Of a stretch of DNA of 64,000 nt, positions 34,127 to 42,908 are shown one piece after another (positions within the stretch are counted from its first letter, which is position 1; every line of letters starts with the position of its first letter). A model generated the notes under the pieces. The model saw only the letters and a program-made list of their open reading frames with translations. It had not been told where the DNA came from and did not search any database. The position numbers and the translations under genes are program-made. Where the stretch lies: positions 86,130-150,129 of the forward strand of contig CAJTSK010000003.1 of assembly GCA_910578835.1 (NCBI GenBank), given 5' to 3'. This stretch comes from an uncultured Muribaculum sp. (GTDB lineage: Bacteria; Bacteroidota; Bacteroidia; Bacteroidales; Muribaculaceae).

Positions 34127-34181
34127 CAAATTTAAGGAATTATTTCGATAATTCAACTTTCGCAGTTGCTAAAGTTGAATT
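34127..34181 (-). promoter_or_regulatory. galK promoter with inverted-repeat operator candidate
   Basis: On the minus strand, TAAATTTG (34127-34134) is the -7 and GTTG (34154-34157) lies 19 bases away as a -33. A perfect inverted repeat, AATTCAACTTT (34150-34160) and AAAGTTGAATT (34171-34181), covers the -33, a place suited to a regulator. Confidence 0.55.
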
Positions 34182-34199
34182 AAAAAGGGGTGTATCTAT

Positions 34200-34385
34200 A
34201 TAGGTCAATATCCCGGAAGGGATTACATCTCGTTAACGACGGGTAGCCCGGAATGGGCACCCGTTGCAGCGTAAGCCTCCCATAATCACCTCAACCCCAA
34301 AAGCGGGTTGCACCATCCATGACTTCCAGATGATAATCAGCATGGCTGTAAGGAAGGGAGGAAGCCCGGCTGCATAAAGCTGCCA
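34200..34385. repeat. REP-like palindromic intergenic element
   Basis: This GC-rich non-coding stretch has several hairpins: CGGGTAGCCC/GGGCACCCG (34240-34249, 34255-34263), CAACCC/GGGTTG (34292-34297, 34305-34310) and a wider CCTCCC/GGGAGG pair. The wording (CCCGGAAGGGATTACA followed by a palindrome of GGGT...ACCC) resembles the REP-type elements scattered in Bacteroidetes genomes. Copy number cannot be judged from one window. Confidence 0.5.
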
Positions 34386-34390
34386 ACAAA

Positions 34391-34420
34391 AAGGGGTGCA
34401 TCAAAATTGATGCACCCCTT
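34391..34420 (-). terminator. terminator of rprXY
   Basis: The 14-bp stem AAGGGGTGCATCAA with its complement has a 2-base centre and a T-run on the minus strand, 22 bases after the rprY stop. Confidence 0.85.
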
Positions 34421-34441
34421 GCGTATGGGATTCAGTATTGT

Positions 34442-35152
34442 TTAGTTGCTTTTGCTTTCAACCTCGGGGGCGATGAGCTTGTAGCCCTTGCCGTGGATGT
34501 TGATAATCTCGATTGACGGGTCATCTTTAAGATGCTTGCGCAGCTTTGTGATGTAGACGTCCATTGAACGGGCGTTGAAGTAATTGTCGTCAATCCATAT
34601 AGTCTTTAGGGCGAAGTTACGCTCAAGGATTTCATTGACATGGGCACAGAGAAGGCTCAGCAGCTCCGACTCCTTGGTGGTAAGCTTTGTCACCTTGTCG
34701 TCGATCATGAGCACCTGCTTCTGGGTGTCAAAGGTAAACCTGCCGATCTTGTACATCGTGATTTCCTTGCCCTTCTTTCCTTTCACGCGGCGGAGTATCG
34801 CCTCGATACGGAACACAAGCTCTTCCATAGAGAACGGCTTGGTGATATAGTCGTCGGCTCCAATCTTGAATCCTTCAAGTATATCTTCTTTCAATGACTT
34901 TGCAGTAAGGAAAATAATGGGCACCTCGGAATTAACCGTGCGGATTTCCTGAGCCAAAGCGAAACCATCTTTCTTCGGCATCATCACGTCGAGCACGCAG
35001 AGGTCGTACTTACCTTTCAGAAACGCTTTGTAGCCCGCCTCTCCGTCAGGAAACAAGTCGGCATTGAAGCCCTTTGCCTGGAGATATTCTCGCAGCAACA
35101 TGCCAAGATTTTCATCATCTTCGCATAGTAATATACGCAAACGCTCTTCCAT
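34442..35152 (-). CDS. rprY: response regulator RprY
   Basis: This 236-residue OmpR-type regulator has a receiver domain (residues 1 to about 120) with acidic pair Glu11-Asp12, phosphoacceptor Asp55 in LDVMMPKKDG and Lys in FLTAKS. A C-terminal winged helix follows (TTKESELLSLLCAHVNEI, MDVYITKLRKHLKDDPSI). It matches RprY of Bacteroides fragilis and relatives, whose targets include stress and metabolic genes. It lies 6 bases after the kinase gene. Confidence 0.92.
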   Translation of the reverse strand: MEERLRILLCEDDENLGMLLREYLQAKGFNADLFPDGEAGYKAFLKGKYDLCVLDVMMPKKDGFALAQEIRTVNSEVPIIFLTAKSLKEDILEGFKIGADDYITKPFSMEELVFRIEAILRRVKGKKGKEITMYKIGRFTFDTQKQVLMIDDKVTKLTTKESELLSLLCAHVNEILERNFALKTIWIDDNYFNARSMDVYITKLRKHLKDDPSIEIINIHGKGYKLIAPEVESKSN

Positions 35153-35158
35153 AATAAT

Positions 35159-36682
35159 TTAGTTTTTTGTAAGTGGTAATATAATTATAAATGTTGTTCC
35201 TACTCCATATTCGCTCTCGACTCGTATGTCGCCCTTAAGCTCTTTCACCATCTTGTGGACATAAGCGAGACCGAGACCGAATCCTTTCACGTCGTGACGG
35301 TTGCCGGTCGACACGCGGTAAAACTTTTCAAAAATCTTTTTGAGGTCGTCGCGGCGTATACCTATACCGTTGTCTGATATACGTATCTCCAGACGCCCTC
35401 CCGAGATGTCGGCGGTGCCGACCTTGAGCTGCAGCGGCTCATCTTCCTTGCGGTATTTCACGGCATTGTCGAGAAGATTGAATATCACGTTGGTAAAGTG
35501 CATCTCATCCACCTCGACAATAGAATCATATGCCGCAAGGTCGCTCACGATTTTTCCGCCATAGCTCTCAACCTTGAGCTTAAAGGTCGACACGATATTG
35601 GCGATAGCCTTGTTGGCGTCAATCTCCTGAAGACGCAAAGTGGCTTTCTGGCGGTCAAACATCGACATCTGAAGCACTTTTTCCACCTGAAAGCGCAGGC
35701 GCTTTGTCTCGTCGTTAATCACGGTGGCGATATGCTGCATCATTGCCGGCGACTTTCTCACCGAGTCATCGTTGAGCATCTGCGCCGCAAGCGAGATTGA
35801 CGATATCGGTGTCTTGAACTCGTGGGTCATGTTGTTGATAAAGTCATTTTTCATCTCCGTCAGACGCTTCTGCTTGAAAGCGATGATGATGGTGTAGAGA
35901 AACACTATCAACAATATTATAGTGAAGATAAACGACGGTATCATCAGCTTCACCGACGACAAGATATAATCATTCTTGGTCGGGAAATATACTTTCAGAT
36001 AGTTGGTACGGCTCGCGGGGTCGTTGGGAAAGAGAGTCTGCACAAACATGTTGTTACGGTCAATATCGGCGCTGTTATACCCCGCCGACTTGTAAATCAC
36101 GCGACCGCCACGGTTGACTACGGCAAACTCAAACGGGAGGTTAAGCCCGTTGTTTTCAAGCTCGGAATGGAGGTATCCGTCGACGACAGCCGAGTCGGCG
36201 CGCTCCTGTATAGGGCGGTTACTCGACTGGCTCAGGATATTGAGTATCACCTCGTTGAGCAACCCGCGCTGGTAGAGATACTGCCCGCGAATGCTTTCCT
36301 GCATATTGCTGTAGCCATTATTCTGAGTCTTGTTTTCAGCCTGCGGGAGCGACTTCAGGTTGCCCTGTATTGTAAGATTCGCCTCCAATCCCTCAGGGGT
36401 GGTAAACGAATAGTTCAGGCTACCCATGCCGTTCATTTTCTTTGTGTCGACTTGCGAATAGATGGAGCTTTCTATTGCCGCGGCATCTTCCTCAAGGAAA
36501 TGACGCGTCTCGTCTTGCTCCAAAGTGGTCGACACACTGTACAGGCTGCGTCTTACGCCCTCCACAAACTGGTCGTCGCGCATCCTGATTATGTCGTTCA
36601 TATACATAACCTGGATATAAAGCAACCCTCCGAAAGTGAGAGCCATTATAATTGTCAGAAACCAAATAGTCGCTTTCTTCAT
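35159..36682 (-). CDS. rprX: sensor histidine kinase RprX
   Basis: This 507-residue kinase has membrane helices at about 5-25 and 245-268 enclosing a periplasmic sensor domain of about 215 residues. The H-box is NNMTHEFKTPISS (His287), the N-box is NLLDNAVKY, and the ATP lids are SDNGIGI and GFGLGLAYVHKM. It is paired with RprY. The signal is unknown from sequence. A TACTTTTG box on the minus strand at 36738-36745 is the likely promoter. Confidence 0.92.
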   Translation of the reverse strand: MKKATIWFLTIIMALTFGGLLYIQVMYMNDIIRMRDDQFVEGVRRSLYSVSTTLEQDETRHFLEEDAAAIESSIYSQVDTKKMNGMGSLNYSFTTPEGLEANLTIQGNLKSLPQAENKTQNNGYSNMQESIRGQYLYQRGLLNEVILNILSQSSNRPIQERADSAVVDGYLHSELENNGLNLPFEFAVVNRGGRVIYKSAGYNSADIDRNNMFVQTLFPNDPASRTNYLKVYFPTKNDYILSSVKLMIPSFIFTIILLIVFLYTIIIAFKQKRLTEMKNDFINNMTHEFKTPISSISLAAQMLNDDSVRKSPAMMQHIATVINDETKRLRFQVEKVLQMSMFDRQKATLRLQEIDANKAIANIVSTFKLKVESYGGKIVSDLAAYDSIVEVDEMHFTNVIFNLLDNAVKYRKEDEPLQLKVGTADISGGRLEIRISDNGIGIRRDDLKKIFEKFYRVSTGNRHDVKGFGLGLAYVHKMVKELKGDIRVESEYGVGTTFIIILPLTKN

Positions 36683-37097
36683 TTCAATTATCGTAGATGC
36701 TTAGAGTATAAGCTTTTTTATAATTATATAATGTTAACAAAAGTAAGCGTTAAATGTTTTTGCGCCCATCGAAAAACGACCGGTCAAATTAACACTTAAA
36801 TGCAAAATTAACATAATTGATTGAATATCCAAAATTCCCACACATTATTTTATTAAGAGATTTCAGCAAAAAAATCCGCCATCTTTTCATCCACTTAGAC
36901 AGCCTCATCAAAAGGGAAATGTAACGACAGCTCCTACACACGATTTCACCATGACTGGCAAGCAAAATGCAAGCAAAAAAAGGGACTTCCAACATATTTT
37001 CGCGACAGGCAAACCGAAGAGTCTTTTTGAGTGTTATTTTATCAATTCATATTTTTTGTGTATTTTTGAGCCAAAATTTATTTTTTTAACTGTATAG
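36683..37097. other. intergenic region between rprX and cdsA
   Basis: It holds the rprX -7 (minus strand, 36738-36745, TACTTTTG) and the cdsA -7 (37061-37068, TATTTTTG). The middle 300 bases are AT-rich and show no convincing gene, repeat or hairpin. A 68-codon ORF there (36789-36995, minus strand) has an unprotein-like composition. Confidence 0.6.
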
Positions 37098-37910
37098 ATG
37101 AAAAATGTTCTGTTGCGCAGTCTTTCAGGCGCAATCTATGTAGCACTTATTGTTGCCGGTGTGCTTGTGAGCAAGTGGACCGTGCTTGCCCTATGCCTTT
37201 TACTTGTAGTTCTCGCTCAGATAGAGTATTTTACGTTATACACCCACGACACCGGAAAACGCAAGTGGGGCATCTGTGCGGTAGATACCGCAGGCGCCAT
37301 GATACTCACCGGTGGCATGTGGCTGACACAATATTATATGTTGACGGCTACGCTTGCCGCCTATATCGTCTACCTGCTGGGACGACTCGTGATGCAGATT
37401 TACATAAGCCGCGACACTCCCCTGATAAATCTTGCCTACTCCTTCATGGGACAGCTCTATATCGCACTGCCTATATCGCTCCTGCCATTTCTGGAGCCTC
37501 ATATCGCGCTTGCGATGTTTATATTTATCTGGCTTAACGATACAGGAGCATTTATCGTAGGCTGCACCATCGGCCGCCATCCGCTCTTCCCCCGTATCTC
37601 ACCCAAGAAATCATGGGAAGGATTCTGGGGCGGAATAGTATTCTGCGTAGCTGCGGCGATATTATTTGGCACCCTCTGGCCCGGATATTTCCTGTCAATG
37701 CCCGTAGGCATGTTTATCGGCATGGCATTCATCGTGTCGGTGTTTGCCACCTGGGGCGACCTTGTGGAGTCGATGCTTAAGCGCACCCTCCACGTAAAAG
37801 ACTCCGGAAACATCATGCCCGGACATGGCGGAATACTTGACCGCATAGACTCACTGCTGTGTGTGTTGCCCGCCACTGTGTGTTACCTGCTATTAACTTT
37901 ACTTTTATAA
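37098..37910 (+). CDS. cdsA: phosphatidate cytidylyltransferase
   Basis: It makes CDP-diacylglycerol for all phospholipids. The 270-residue inner-membrane protein has about seven to eight helices and the CdsA signature near the C-terminus (GDLVESMLKRTLHVKDSGN, MPGHGGILDRIDSLL), with SPKKSWEGFWGG before it. The promoter -7 lies 30 bases upstream. It heads a rightward run with purM, mltF-like, DUF3332 and M23 genes. Confidence 0.94.
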   Translation: MKNVLLRSLSGAIYVALIVAGVLVSKWTVLALCLLLVVLAQIEYFTLYTHDTGKRKWGICAVDTAGAMILTGGMWLTQYYMLTATLAAYIVYLLGRLVMQIYISRDTPLINLAYSFMGQLYIALPISLLPFLEPHIALAMFIFIWLNDTGAFIVGCTIGRHPLFPRISPKKSWEGFWGGIVFCVAAAILFGTLWPGYFLSMPVGMFIGMAFIVSVFATWGDLVESMLKRTLHVKDSGNIMPGHGGILDRIDSLLCVLPATVCYLLLTLLL

Positions 37911-37937
37911 CTTTCTCACCATAAATTCATCATCATT

Positions 37938-39104
37938 ATGAGCGACCAGCGCTACGACATGAGAGGTGTTTCGGCATCCAAGGAAGATGTGCACAACGCC
38001 ATCAAAAATATCGACAAAGGATTATACCCCAAGGCATTCTGCAAGATAATCCCCGATTATCTTGGCGGTGACCCCGAGTATTGCAATATCATGCACGCCG
38101 ACGGAGCCGGCACAAAGTCATCGCTTGCCTACATATATTGGAAAGAGACAGGCGACCTCGGTGTGTGGAAAGGCATCGCCCAGGACGCCCTCATAATGAA
38201 TATCGACGACTTGCTTTGCGTAGGCGCTACCGACAATATACTTGTAAGCTCGACAATCGGACGTAACAAGATGCTGATACCCGGCGATGTGATAGCCGCC
38301 ATCATCAACGGCACCGAGGAACTCCTCGCGGAACTTCGTGAAATGGGTGTGACCATCTACAGCACAGGCGGAGAGACCGCCGACGTGGGCGACCTTGTGC
38401 GCACTATCATCGTTGACAGCACCGTCACCTGCCGCATGAAGCGCAGCGACGTGATAGACAATGCCAACATAAAGGGCGGCGACGTGATTGTAGGACTCGC
38501 AAGTTACGGTCAAGCAGAATATGAACGTGAGTATAACGGCGGCATGGGTTCAAACGGACTTACCTCGGCACGCCACGACGTGTTCTGCCACGAACTTGCC
38601 AAGAAATATCCTGAAAGCTTTGACGCGGCTGTGCCCGAGTCGCTGGTATATTCAGGCAACATGAATCTGCTCGACAAGGTGGAAGGCACTCCGCTCGACG
38701 CCGGAAAACTCGTATTGTCCCCTACCCGCACTTACGCCCCCGTAATCAAAAAGCTGCTTGACGACATGCGCAAAAAGATTCACGGCATGGTACACTGCTC
38801 AGGCGGCGCGCAGACAAAAATCATGCACTTCGTCACCAACAAGCATGTAATAAAAGACAATCTATTCCCTGTGCCGCCGCTATTCGACATGATACAGCGT
38901 GAATCGGGCACCGACTGGAAAGAGATGTACAAGGTATTCAACATGGGACACCGCATGGAGATATACGTGGCGCCGGAAGATGCAGCCCGTGTAATCGAAA
39001 TCTCCGAGTCCATGGGCATACCCGCCCGCATAGTCGGAAGAGTCGAAGACTCTGAAGAAAACAAGCTGACAATAATCTCGGAAAAAGGTACGTTTGAGTA
39101 TTAA
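37938..39104 (+). CDS. purM: phosphoribosylformylglycinamidine cyclo-ligase (AIR synthase)
   Basis: It closes the imidazole ring in purine synthesis. The 388-residue protein is longer than the E. coli enzyme, as usual in Bacteroidetes. Landmarks are HADGAGTKSSLAYIYW (ATP and substrate binding), STGGETADVGDLVRTI and VHCSGGAQTKIM. It starts 27 bases after cdsA. Confidence 0.9.
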   Translation: MSDQRYDMRGVSASKEDVHNAIKNIDKGLYPKAFCKIIPDYLGGDPEYCNIMHADGAGTKSSLAYIYWKETGDLGVWKGIAQDALIMNIDDLLCVGATDNILVSSTIGRNKMLIPGDVIAAIINGTEELLAELREMGVTIYSTGGETADVGDLVRTIIVDSTVTCRMKRSDVIDNANIKGGDVIVGLASYGQAEYEREYNGGMGSNGLTSARHDVFCHELAKKYPESFDAAVPESLVYSGNMNLLDKVEGTPLDAGKLVLSPTRTYAPVIKKLLDDMRKKIHGMVHCSGGAQTKIMHFVTNKHVIKDNLFPVPPLFDMIQRESGTDWKEMYKVFNMGHRMEIYVAPEDAARVIEISESMGIPARIVGRVEDSEENKLTIISEKGTFEY

Positions 39105-39110
39105 ATCCCG

Positions 39111-40496
39111 ATGAGAGGACTCAGCCTACTAACCCTCTTCCTGCTTGTCATCCCGGCATTAAGTCCGGGGTGCAAGCGTGGACACTCAGGCACGACGGAC
39201 GACAGTGACTCTATAAAGCCGTTGCCCGACACTCTACGAGTCGGCACACTTTACAGCCCTACTTCCTACTTCATCTACCGTGAGGAGAAAATGGGTTATG
39301 ACTACGACCTTATATCAAGATTCGGAAAAGACAAAGGCATAGTCATAGACCTTGAAGTGGCACCCAGCCTGTCGGCATTGATTGAAATGATGGATTCGGG
39401 CAAGATTGATGTCGCCGCCTACGAGATACCGATTACAGCCGAGTATCGCAGCCATGTAGTGCATTGCGGCACCGAAAACATCACCCATCAGGTGCTTGTG
39501 CAACCCAAGAAAGGACCCGACGAGCGCATAACCGACGTGACGCAGCTGGTAGGCAAAGAAATCTATGTGGAAAAAGACTCGAAATATCAACACCGTCTCA
39601 ACAATCTTAACGACGAGATAGGCGGGGGCATCATAATCCATACCGTAGCCGAAGACACCCTCATCACCGAAGACCTCATCGAAATGGTGTCAACCGGCAA
39701 GATACCCCTGACAGTCGTCGACAGCGATATAGCGCAGCTCAACAAGACCTACTACAACTCGCTTGACATCGGCATGGAAATCAGCTTTCCGCAACGCTCG
39801 TCATGGGGTGTTACGCCGGGAAAGGAATGGCTTGCCGACAGTATTGACAGCTGGTTTGCCGACAGCGAGCCACAGAGCATGCAGGCGCGACTGCTCAAAC
39901 GCTATTTTGAGCTGAGCAAGGAAAACCCTGTGTATAACATCGACCTGTCAAAAGGCCGCATATCGCCTTACGACAACCTGTTTAAGAAATACGCGTCGCA
40001 GATTGACTGGGACTGGCGCATACTTGCGTCACAAGGATACACCGAGAGCCATTTTGACTCAACCGTGGTATCATGGGCGGGAGCAAGAGGCATCATGCAG
40101 ATAATGCCGCGCACGGCAAGCGCCTACGGTCTGCCGTCATCTCAGATTACCAATCCGGAAGCCAACATCAAGACAGCCGTTGCCATATTAAAAGACCTTG
40201 ACAAGTCGTTGACAAAACATGTGCCCGACACGGAGGAGCGCCGCAAGTTTGTACTTGCCGCCTACAATTCCGGGATTGCACACATATATGACGCTATCGC
40301 GCTTGCAAAAAAATATGGCAAAAATCCGCAGGTGTGGAGCGGCAATGTCGAAGAAGCGCTCCTGATGAAAGCCAATCCGGAGTACTACAACGACCCTGTG
40401 TGCAAGTTTGGATATTTCCGCGGTCGCCAGACAACACAATATGTAATAAAAGTGCTTGACTTCTATGAACGCTGCCAAAAGCAGGTTTCAAGTTGA
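39111..40496 (+). CDS. membrane-bound lytic transglycosylase, MltF-like
   Basis: This 461-residue lipoprotein has a signal peptide ending in the lipobox LSPGC (Cys21). Residues about 40-270 resemble a periplasmic solute-binding (SBP_bac_3) domain. Residues about 285-420 are an SLT transglycosylase domain with the catalytic Glu in GYTESHFD, then GARGIMQIMPRTA and AYNSGIAHI. The two-domain order is that of MltF, which cleaves peptidoglycan. It lies 6 bases after purM. Confidence 0.9.
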   Translation: MRGLSLLTLFLLVIPALSPGCKRGHSGTTDDSDSIKPLPDTLRVGTLYSPTSYFIYREEKMGYDYDLISRFGKDKGIVIDLEVAPSLSALIEMMDSGKIDVAAYEIPITAEYRSHVVHCGTENITHQVLVQPKKGPDERITDVTQLVGKEIYVEKDSKYQHRLNNLNDEIGGGIIIHTVAEDTLITEDLIEMVSTGKIPLTVVDSDIAQLNKTYYNSLDIGMEISFPQRSSWGVTPGKEWLADSIDSWFADSEPQSMQARLLKRYFELSKENPVYNIDLSKGRISPYDNLFKKYASQIDWDWRILASQGYTESHFDSTVVSWAGARGIMQIMPRTASAYGLPSSQITNPEANIKTAVAILKDLDKSLTKHVPDTEERRKFVLAAYNSGIAHIYDAIALAKKYGKNPQVWSGNVEEALLMKANPEYYNDPVCKFGYFRGRQTTQYVIKVLDFYERCQKQVSS

Positions 40497-40548
40497 CAGG
40501 AACAAGCAATTCAATAATCTATAAAACCAAAACTAAAAACTTTCTATT

Positions 40549-41097
40549 ATGAAAAAGAGGTATCTCAGCGTGGCAGTAATACTCGCCTTAGCAGCATCTA
40601 TGGTCTCGACATCTTGTATCGGTAAATTTGCCTTGACCAACAAACTTCTGTCATGGAACAATACGATAGGAAATAAATTTGTCAACGAACTTGTGTTTAT
40701 AGCATTCTGGATTATCCCTGTATATGAAGTCGCAGCTACCGCCGACCTGTTGGTAATCAACAGTATCGAGTTCTGGAGCGGAAACAATCCTGTAGCTTGC
40801 GGAAAAAAGGTAATCGACGGACAAGACGGCAAGTATATCGTGGAGTGTGACAAGACGGGCTATACCATCACAAGCGAAAATGACGGCAGCATCGTGCGCC
40901 TTGACTTTGACGACACCGACAACAGCTGGAGCGTAAGCGCCAACGGCAGTGAAAGCTACAAGTTCATGACATTTATCGATGACACTCACGTAGAGATGAT
41001 TGCACCCGACGGGACCATGCAGCCTGTCGAGCTGACTCACGACGGTCTATACGCTTATCAGAGCATGGCGTCAGGTATGATGTTTGCCCGCCGATGA
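40549..41097 (+). CDS. DUF3332 lipoprotein
   Basis: This 182-residue protein has a type II signal peptide with lipobox STSC (Cys23). The region TNKLLSWNNTIGNKFVNELV and the following hydrophobic stretch AFWIIPVYEVAATADLLVIN define DUF3332. The rest is beta-rich. The function is unknown. The stop overlaps the M23 start (ATGA), so the pair is probably coupled at the cell envelope. Confidence 0.82.
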   Translation: MKKRYLSVAVILALAASMVSTSCIGKFALTNKLLSWNNTIGNKFVNELVFIAFWIIPVYEVAATADLLVINSIEFWSGNNPVACGKKVIDGQDGKYIVECDKTGYTITSENDGSIVRLDFDDTDNSWSVSANGSESYKFMTFIDDTHVEMIAPDGTMQPVELTHDGLYAYQSMASGMMFARR

Positions 41098-42761
41098 AAA
41101 AAAGTAACATATTATATGCCGCATTGCTTGCCATTTCACCGGCACTCAATGCAGGGGAGCTCCCCGACCTCGCAAAACCGCTCAACATACCATTACTGTT
41201 GAGCGGTAATTTTGGGGAGCTACGCAATAACCATTTTCACTCCGGACTTGATTTCAAGACCCAGGGTCGCACGGGGTTTGCTATATACTGCGCCGCCGAC
41301 GGCTATGTATCGCGTATTGTAGTGTCGCCATGGGGATTTGGACGAGCCGTATATGTTACCCACCCCGGGCTTGGCATCACCACCGTCTACGGACATCTTG
41401 ACGCGTTTGCACCTAAGATTGACAAGCCGGTGCGTGACATCCAGTATGAGCGCGAAGCTTTCTCTGTAGACTTGACATTTGAACCCGGAGAGATACCCGT
41501 GACCAAGGGCGAGCGCATAGCCACGAGCGGCAACGCCGGTTCATCGGGCGGACCTCATCTACACATGGATGTGCGCGACACCGCGACAGAGGACCCGCTC
41601 GACCCCATGCCATATTTCAAGAAATACATCAAAGATGATGTCGCACCAGAAATACGCTCGATAGCCTTATATCCTGTAGCCGGGGAAGGCGAAGTAGAAG
41701 GAAAGCCTACAGCCGCGATACATCTCCCCGCATCGTTCAACCAGCCGTTCACTGCATGGGGAAAGGTGATTGCCGGAATAAAGGCTTACGACAAGATGAC
41801 AGGCACCACCAATATCTACGGAGTGAAGTATCTGTCGCTCAACATAGATGGCAAGGAGGTGTATCGACGCACAGTGGACCGCTTCAGCTTTTCCACCACG
41901 AAAGCGGTCAATACACTTGTCGACTATGCCGGAGTTGTCAACAACGGCTCGTGGACCATGTGGACCTACGAACCGGAGTCGACACCGCTCGACTATATGG
42001 TTGAGACTGCCGGGAGAGGCATCATTGACATCAACGAAGAGAGAGATTACAAATGTGAATGGACACTCACCGACGAGCATGGCAACACACGTCGGCTACC
42101 CTTCATAATAAAAGGCGTAAAAGAGCCGATTCCGGCAAAATCCACGAAAAGCGACCTGTTTAGCTTCGACGGCAAGAACAGCTGGTCGGGCAACGGGATA
42201 AAAGTGACATTCCCGCCTGGAACATTTTACGACAATATCGACTTCACGGTCAATGTCACGCCATCGGAGTCATATCTCACTCCTGTCTACAAAATAGCCG
42301 ACCGCACCATCCCCGTCGCCGGCGAGTATTCATTGGAAATCGAGTTGCCGCGCGACACGATAGCCGACAAGCAGAAATATGTGCTTGTGCGCATCAACGG
42401 CAAAAAAGTCAGCCGCGTCGACGCTACCTACGATGACGGAGTGATAAAAGGCACACCAAGCACATTAGGCTCATTTGCCGTCACCACCGACATGCGACCG
42501 CCGGTAATCAAGCCCGAGATGCCCGCGTCATGGGGCAAAAAAGGCAAGATAAGCTTCATCATAAGCGACAACTTGAGCGGCATAAAGAGCTGGCGTGGCG
42601 AAATCGACGGAAAATTCGCGCTATTTGAACTCGACGGAAAGACCGGCAGGCTAAGTTTCCGTCCCGACGGAGAACGCTTTTCCAAGACAGGCAGCCACAA
42701 CGTGAAACTCACCGTGACCGATGCGGCAGGCAATGTCGCGGAATATTCAGGAAAATACTGA
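41094..42761 (+). CDS. M23 family metallopeptidase
   Basis: This 555-residue exported protein has a signal peptide (residues 1-20) and an M23 LytM domain near the start. The zinc ligands are seen in HSGLDFK (His49, Asp53) and GGPHLHMDV (HxH), with GLGITTVYGHLDAF between. The C-terminal 350 residues form beta-rich, probably Ig-like modules. It probably cleaves peptidoglycan cross-links. The gene ends with its own terminator. Confidence 0.9.
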   Translation: MKKSNILYAALLAISPALNAGELPDLAKPLNIPLLLSGNFGELRNNHFHSGLDFKTQGRTGFAIYCAADGYVSRIVVSPWGFGRAVYVTHPGLGITTVYGHLDAFAPKIDKPVRDIQYEREAFSVDLTFEPGEIPVTKGERIATSGNAGSSGGPHLHMDVRDTATEDPLDPMPYFKKYIKDDVAPEIRSIALYPVAGEGEVEGKPTAAIHLPASFNQPFTAWGKVIAGIKAYDKMTGTTNIYGVKYLSLNIDGKEVYRRTVDRFSFSTTKAVNTLVDYAGVVNNGSWTMWTYEPESTPLDYMVETAGRGIIDINEERDYKCEWTLTDEHGNTRRLPFIIKGVKEPIPAKSTKSDLFSFDGKNSWSGNGIKVTFPPGTFYDNIDFTVNVTPSESYLTPVYKIADRTIPVAGEYSLEIELPRDTIADKQKYVLVRINGKKVSRVDATYDDGVIKGTPSTLGSFAVTTDMRPPVIKPEMPASWGKKGKISFIISDNLSGIKSWRGEIDGKFALFELDGKTGRLSFRPDGERFSKTGSHNVKLTVTDAAGNVAEYSGKY

Positions 42762-42793
42762 CTTGCCGGCGCAAAATGACAATTTTTAAGTAA

Positions 42794-42844
42794 CAAGTGT
42801 GGGAGAGATGAGATTCTAATCTAAATATTTCAATCCCACACTTG
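42794..42844 (+). terminator. terminator after the M23 peptidase gene
   Basis: CAAGTGTGGGA (42794-42804) pairs with TCCCACACTTG (42834-42844), followed by CTTTTG. Confidence 0.75.
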
Positions 42845-42908
42845 CTTTTGTTATGGCAAAACATTACCTTTGCCATATAACTACTCAAAATCAAAAAATA
42901 ATACCAAC

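Noticed and set aside
36789..36995. 68-codon ORF between rprX and cdsA
   Set aside because: It has an unusual composition and no ribosome site or family; the region looks like plain intergenic DNA.
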